A DNA stretch of 64,000 nt from Caprimulgus europaeus (lineage: Eukaryota; Chordata; Aves; Caprimulgiformes; Caprimulgidae): positions 7,489,054-7,553,053 of the forward strand of contig OU015529.1 of the NCBI GenBank assembly GCA_907165065.1. The letters run 5' to 3'. The position numbers and the translations under genes were made by a program. The notes beneath the pieces are model-generated. The model worked only from the letters and a program-made list of their open reading frames with translations, was not told the origin of the DNA and did no database searches. How positions within the stretch are numbered: position 1 is the first letter of the stretch; every line of letters starts with the position of its first letter. Below, in pieces: positions 58,601 through 64,000 of the stretch.

Positions 58601-61600
58601 CCATAAAGCCTTAGAGATGCTTTTGAAAAGCTCCCAGGGCACTGTGACCCTTCACACCCCTCCTCCACTGAACAAACTGTTTAAACACCAAGATGTGTTG
58701 CAGAGATAACGAGCACGGAAGAATTTACAGCAGGTGCTATTTGAAGAGACTTCGAACAATGCAGAATTACCTGTGCCCATTTAAGTCCATTAATCTTCTC
58801 TTGTAAAAATAGCAATAAACAGTGATTTAGAAGCAGGGAGGAGCAAAAGCTGGAAGCCCTGAGGTTAACAGAGAGAAAGAGCAGTGCTTATGGTTAGTTT
58901 TCTGTCTGTGCAACAAGCGACTGAACTGCTGAAAAAGGTAACTGCAGGTACATCTTAGAAAACACCAGATTACAGCTGTTGTGGCTGGCATTATTTAGCA
59001 GATATAAGACAGGGCATCAACCAAGTGATATTAGGCACCGTATAAATGTGCCATAATAGCACAGAACGAGTTTATAAACTGCAAAGACCCCCAGAACAGG
59101 TAGAAGGGCTCCCACCGAACACCCAGGGGAGGCACAGCAATAAAGGGGTGTGCTAAAACAGAGCAACCACCTGAAATTTGAAGGTAAGCAACAGCGGTTA
59201 ATCACAGTAATTACCACCTGCTTAGCTATTATCTCAGCTGTGGCTGCTGATGTGTCTGCAGCGTGTAGCCTCAGCCTCAGAACAAAGTCTTGTTATGATG
59301 GATAAGGTCTGGTTTTTAACTGAAAAAAAACCAACCCAGAGACCTGACCAGAGATCCCTGGAGCCAAGGGGGATTCTTTCCCACTGGAACAAGCCTTGTG
59401 GCATCAGGAACCCATCAAAAGAAGGTGATTTACATCAGTACAGCTGTAGATTTTCTTCCCGAATGAAAACAAATGAGCTGGCAAAGTATTAATTTAAAAT
59501 ACTTGACTTGTTAATGAGCGGTATATATTATGATGGTTGCTTCTGTAAGGACTTTCTGCCTTTGCTCTGCAGGTGGCTGTGTGTCTGCCCTGACCTGGTA
59601 TGTGGGTACATCCCTCCTGGACCAGCCGAGCACTGACAATGATGCACTGGCTGCCTTCTGGCAGCTCTCTTGGAAGTAAAGATAGTTGTGACTCTAGTAC
59701 AGCTGCTGGGATTTTAGTTGGTATTAATAATCTTCAACAAGTTAGCATTAATTAAAAATGCTCTTGTTTTTCTTCTGCATAAAGAAAAAATAATTTCTGA
59801 AATAGTTTTTGAGATTATTTTGGTCTTGTTTTTCATATGAGCAATGGCTTTCTCAGTATTACTTAAAAACAATTTAGATTAAAACCATTGTTCATGACTC
59901 ATTTAAAAACTCACAGAACTAGTTGACCCTTTTAAATCTGGTAAGATGACAGCACTTTTTCTTTCATTTTTCAAAAACAATATATTTCTGGTTTTGATCA
60001 CATTTATGTAGAAAAATGTAACTTTTTTTTTTTTGACCGAGGCAGTAATTTCAATAAAAATTATGAAAATACATAAAAATCTGAGGGAGGAAGGAAGGAA
60101 CTTGCATTATTTAAAATATTTTGTAAGATAATAAATATAATTTCTAAAGTGAAGCGGCTGACTAAATACCGATTTAGTCAACTTAAACTTTAGCTAGTGG
60201 AAATATTTCCTTTACAGACTACACTCTCTTCTTCCTCATTCCCTCCCTACGTGCTGAGTATCTTTTATTTCTGGACACCCAGCAACACAGTGGATAGAAA
60301 GTGAGAGCTGAGCATCCAGGCAGAAAACCAGGTTGTCCCAGAGCCAGGAGGCAGCCGGGATCCCTGCGCCTCACTATGCTGCAGCATCAGTGCTGGCTAA
60401 GGAACCCCAGGTGACCACCTTTCACATCTCAAGCGCCGAGACTGGCTGGATGCTGAGCACCACTGCTCCCAGTTCCAGCCTTCAAGTGACTATTTTGCCC
60501 ATCAATGACACTGGGAAAGGAACAGAACCCGCTGCTTCTGCCCCATACTTCTGGGTGTAAACTGGCCAAATCCATTTGGGTCAGCAGGACCATGATGCTC
60601 TTTGTTGGCAACTTAAATACAGTCAAGGGGCGAGGGCTGGCGTGGAGAATAATATTGAACAAATTGTATTTTTGGAAATTGCAGGGGAAGGTGAATTTTT
60701 TCTTTTAATTAATTCCTCAAATCTGCAATCTGGATAAGGTTTGTAACAAAGCAAACTAATTCTGGAAATGTAGAGTCCTCTCTCTATACAGCACAGGTTA
60801 CTTTGCAACTTTGTTTCTGACCTACCTGAAAAGAATTCCTCTCCCCTGGCTTCCTGATAAGGAACTCTCCCTGCAATTTCCCCACTCAGTGCAGCAAGCT
60901 GGGGGGAATGACGTGGCACTGCCCTGGTTTCCTACACTTAAGCTTGCATCTGTAAAAAATCCTTTTTATTAAAGGCAAACTGCAGTATAATTGAGCTAAA
61001 CCTCCAGCCTTTGTTGGAGGTAGCAATGCCACGCACAGTTCACTGCAATCCCCGCTGTCCGAGGGATTTTTTTAATGAGATCATATTTCACGAGGAAATA
61101 AATTTCCTCATCCAGTCTGATGCAATCAGTTTACCAAGTGGTAAATAGCTATGGATATCTCCTGTGCTGTTTTGCAAAGTGTTTGCGGATATTCGAGGAT
61201 GAAAGTTGCCAAAGATAAGATCTTAATCACTGAAATCTGGAGAATGATTGAGAAAATGGCCCCATAAGGATGTCGGGACAGGTTCCCCAGAGGAAGCCCA
61301 GGCACCCCCTGCAGACACTCAGTTCCAGCACAACCCACAGGAAACTATTTATCAAATTGCCTATCCCAGCACAGCCCTGCTTCGATGACAACTCCCAAGG
61401 GATGGTCTTCTATCTTCCTCCAAGTCCCAAGACACTGACTTGAATGGATTCATCTTTAAATCGCAGCTATGGAATCTGGCATAAAATCATTTGGTGTAAG
61501 TAGATCCATTTCACTTCTCTTTCAAGAAGCAAAGGAAGAGAACAGCTTCCCAAAGAGGTATTCCCCCTCCCTCTACCTACACAAACTTTCATGGGAAACA

Positions 61601-64000
61601 ATACATAGGATTTGCCTTGGGCTGTAAAAATCAGTGAACTGGGTTTTCAGGGAGCTGCTTTGGAAAGGCGTATGGGTAACGCGTTCTCTAGGGATGGCCC
61701 AAGAGATCCATAGTCACTCTCTGATCCACACAAGGGACATTATGTGCCCTGTAGAGGAGTTAATTCCTCTTAGATAGCAGTCATGACAGCTGCTGTTGTA
61801 TCACCATAAAAATCTGAAAATTGTCCAGCAAGCAATAAGTGTGGTCTTTGTGCCACTTTCAGTCCTGAAGCCAAACTAAAGAAGTTCAAAGAAATATGAA
61901 GTCATGCTGGTTTCCATCAAAGCTTTTCCCTAAGAACTACTAATTTTCCCCAGACAAGAAGGCAGAGACAGCTGGATTGCCAGCAAGAATGCTAGCTTCT
62001 GGCAGCTCCTTCTTGAATAAATCCTGTGGATCCTGCTCTGAAAGAAGCAAGAAACTCAAAACTTCAAACTGATATTTAAATCTTGTCTTGCTGAATTTAG
62101 ATACATCTCTTCCAAAATAAGATGAGAGTCCTCCTTGAAATTCTAAGATGTGGACCAGGAACTGAGGAAATTCTGCCAAAACCTTGGACACCAGCTTCTG
62201 CCTTATTGCAATGGCTGGTGGTGAAGCCTTCTTCCACCCACACCCTGCTGACAGCAGGTCTCAGCATCATGTGAACTTCTCTTGGGAGTGGGCAATTTCC
62301 ACACACTTGGATTTAGAAAAGACATTTCTCTGCTGCCTGGAAGCAAAGCAGGAGGTGTCAAACGTGTAACCCTCATCACTAGAGCCCATCTAGGTTCATC
62401 ACACAGGCCAAGATTTTGCCTTTTTTTAAAACCTCTTTTGATAATCACTCTTTCCTCACAACTCAGTGTTTTCACGTTAAGAAGATCGGTGTAAAAATCA
62501 TCCCCACGAGATTTATGCTTCTGTTTCTCAACAGGCACTTGCTATTTAGTGCTTCCTTAATGTGAGATTGTGAAATACCTAAAACAAGGCCTGATCTGGC
62601 AAGATAATGAGATTGAGATCAGTGGTAACTGAGTGTTAACGCACGCATCATGCACCAAAAATGTGTGGATCAGAAAGCAACCCAAGCAGGGGTTCAAAAG
62701 GTGATGAAATGAGAAGGTATCATCTCAAGGGTTTTGATATGACATCCAAAGGATTTACCCAGGTCAGAGCAACCTGATGAATTCACTGGAAGTCAATCTC
62801 CTTGGAAGTTTTCCTCCATCCTAAAGAAAGCACAAGGGATCAGAAAAGGAGTTCTTCACACACAGAGTGATAGTCAGCTCAAGCAACCCTTTTAGTGCAC
62901 AGGAGAGAAAAAGAGGGTGATGGACTAAGGGTTAGGAAATAATATTCTCTCCTGTTTACATCCACCATCTTTCCATACACAAACCTGCTCATATAAATTC
63001 ACCTGCAATGCAATTTGAAAAACAGGGGCTCTTTAGAACAGTGTGCAGGACACAAACTCCTCAAAATTATATTTTCTTTAAAACACTTTGATTTTTTAAA
63101 AATAAATAAATATGCATTCACACGATGATGCAGGTTCATCCTCCAATGCACACATTTTTGTGTTTTTCTTTTGACTTTTTTTTAGTACTAGGTGGTTTCC
63201 AAACCTCCCTAGGACCCAAAGTACATATTAATGAAAAATCTGAATTAAAAATCACATGGGAAATGAATGAAGTTCAAGGGATTTTTAGTCATTCTCTGGG
63301 CATATATATGAATTTGCTTTAAAATGTTGCTTTTGCAAGGTGTCTAGGCTACAGGAGTGATCTAATGCTTCCTTCAGACATTCCTCCCATGTTGTTTTAA
63401 TACATGATTTGCATGGCTTTTGGAGGCTAATACCAGCTTCCCAATAGAAATGTTGTATTTTCTATTATCACCTCCTTTCCCCATTCTGCAACTGATGCCT
63501 TTGTAAGATTTTTAAGTAAGAGGAATCTTGATCTGGACCAGGGCTTTGGTTTTGTTAATTTTCTTTAACTTCTGATTTACCTTCATGACAACACCCAACA
63601 CTATGCAAATACACAATGCAATGCTACCATAGCTCTACATTACATCATTTTTCTAAAAATGAACAGAAAGTGGGCTGATGCCTTATTCCACAGAATGAGG
63701 TGATGTTCAATATGGCAGCAGGCCCAGCTGTACCCTTCCATCTTGGGGCTTCAGATCACGGTTTTTCTGCGGCCAGTACTCGGGTCACCGTCTGGCTCAA
63801 ACTGGGAAAAAGCCCCAGTATAAGTCACTGACCAGGCACAGATTACTCTTCTTTTCCAGGCTGGAGAAGCTCAGAAACCCATCGTCTTTGCCTGCAGGAG
63901 TCTGACACACCATAAACCAAGCGCCCAACATAAAGCCAAGGAGGTTTTTGCTTCAGTAGACGGACTCAGTACTTAGAGAAAAATTATTGTAAAGCAATGC
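55689..64000. other. Unique noncoding sequence, no gene seen
   Basis: About 8.3 kb without a recognisable gene or repeat family. There is an A14 run near 56950, a CpG cluster at 57674-57700, and GC-richer patches at 57480-57660, 57920-58080 and 60330-60620. The patches at 60940-61260 and about 59480-59540 have the dense, low-repeat look of conserved noncoding sequence. Open frames reach 111 codons (minus, 62203-62538) without any motif I know. Confidence 0.45.

Overview
The window looks like AT-rich, gene-poor nuclear DNA from a bird. The clearest sign is a set of CR1 LINE copies, the dominant avian retrotransposon. Several end in the CR1 octamer tail (ATTCTATG or ATTCTGTG), and one keeps recognisable ORF1, endonuclease and reverse-transcriptase pieces. 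Faint MIR-type CORE-SINE copies, which are old and sparse in birds, fit the same picture. I found no protein-coding host exon, rRNA, tRNA, CRISPR array, operon or prokaryotic signal. All reading frames above background are either inside CR1 or look like chance ORFs. The window is best read as intergenic DNA or the inside of a very long intron.

Layout. 1-3.5 kb: unique sequence with a poly-A tract. 3.5-3.94 kb: minus-strand CR1 3' end. 3.94-7.97 kb: unique. 7.97-9.96 kb: a CACAT/CACTT pentamer array, then a mosaic CR1 with 5'UTR/ORF1 on plus, the ORF1/ORF2 border on minus, and reverse transcriptase plus 3' end on plus. 9.96-23.77 kb: unique sequence with one MIR remnant, homopolymer tracts, an AAT/AAC microsatellite and a long palindrome at 20.4 kb. 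23.77-23.99 kb: a 112-bp tandem duplication. 24-39.77 kb: unique sequence with three MIR-like remnants, a 17-bp-arm hairpin at 31.2 kb and a small CpG-dense pocket at 39.2 kb. 39.77-40.09 kb: minus-strand CR1 with an internal 20-bp triplication. 40.1-49.6 kb: unique, with one MIR at 43.5 kb and a GC-rich pocket at 45.6-46 kb. 49.58-49.87 kb: an older amniote-type repeat abutting a CR1 3' end. 49.9-55.4 kb: very AT-rich, with a hairpin at 53.65 kb and a T25 tract. 55.4-55.7 kb: CR1 3' end. 55.7-64 kb: unique, partly resembling conserved noncoding sequence.

No genes act together here. The most informative structure is the rearranged CR1 at 8.0-9.96 kb, whose middle block is inverted with apparent microhomology at one junction. 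Repeat family names rest on recalled consensus features, not on a database search. No previously undescribed system is evident.
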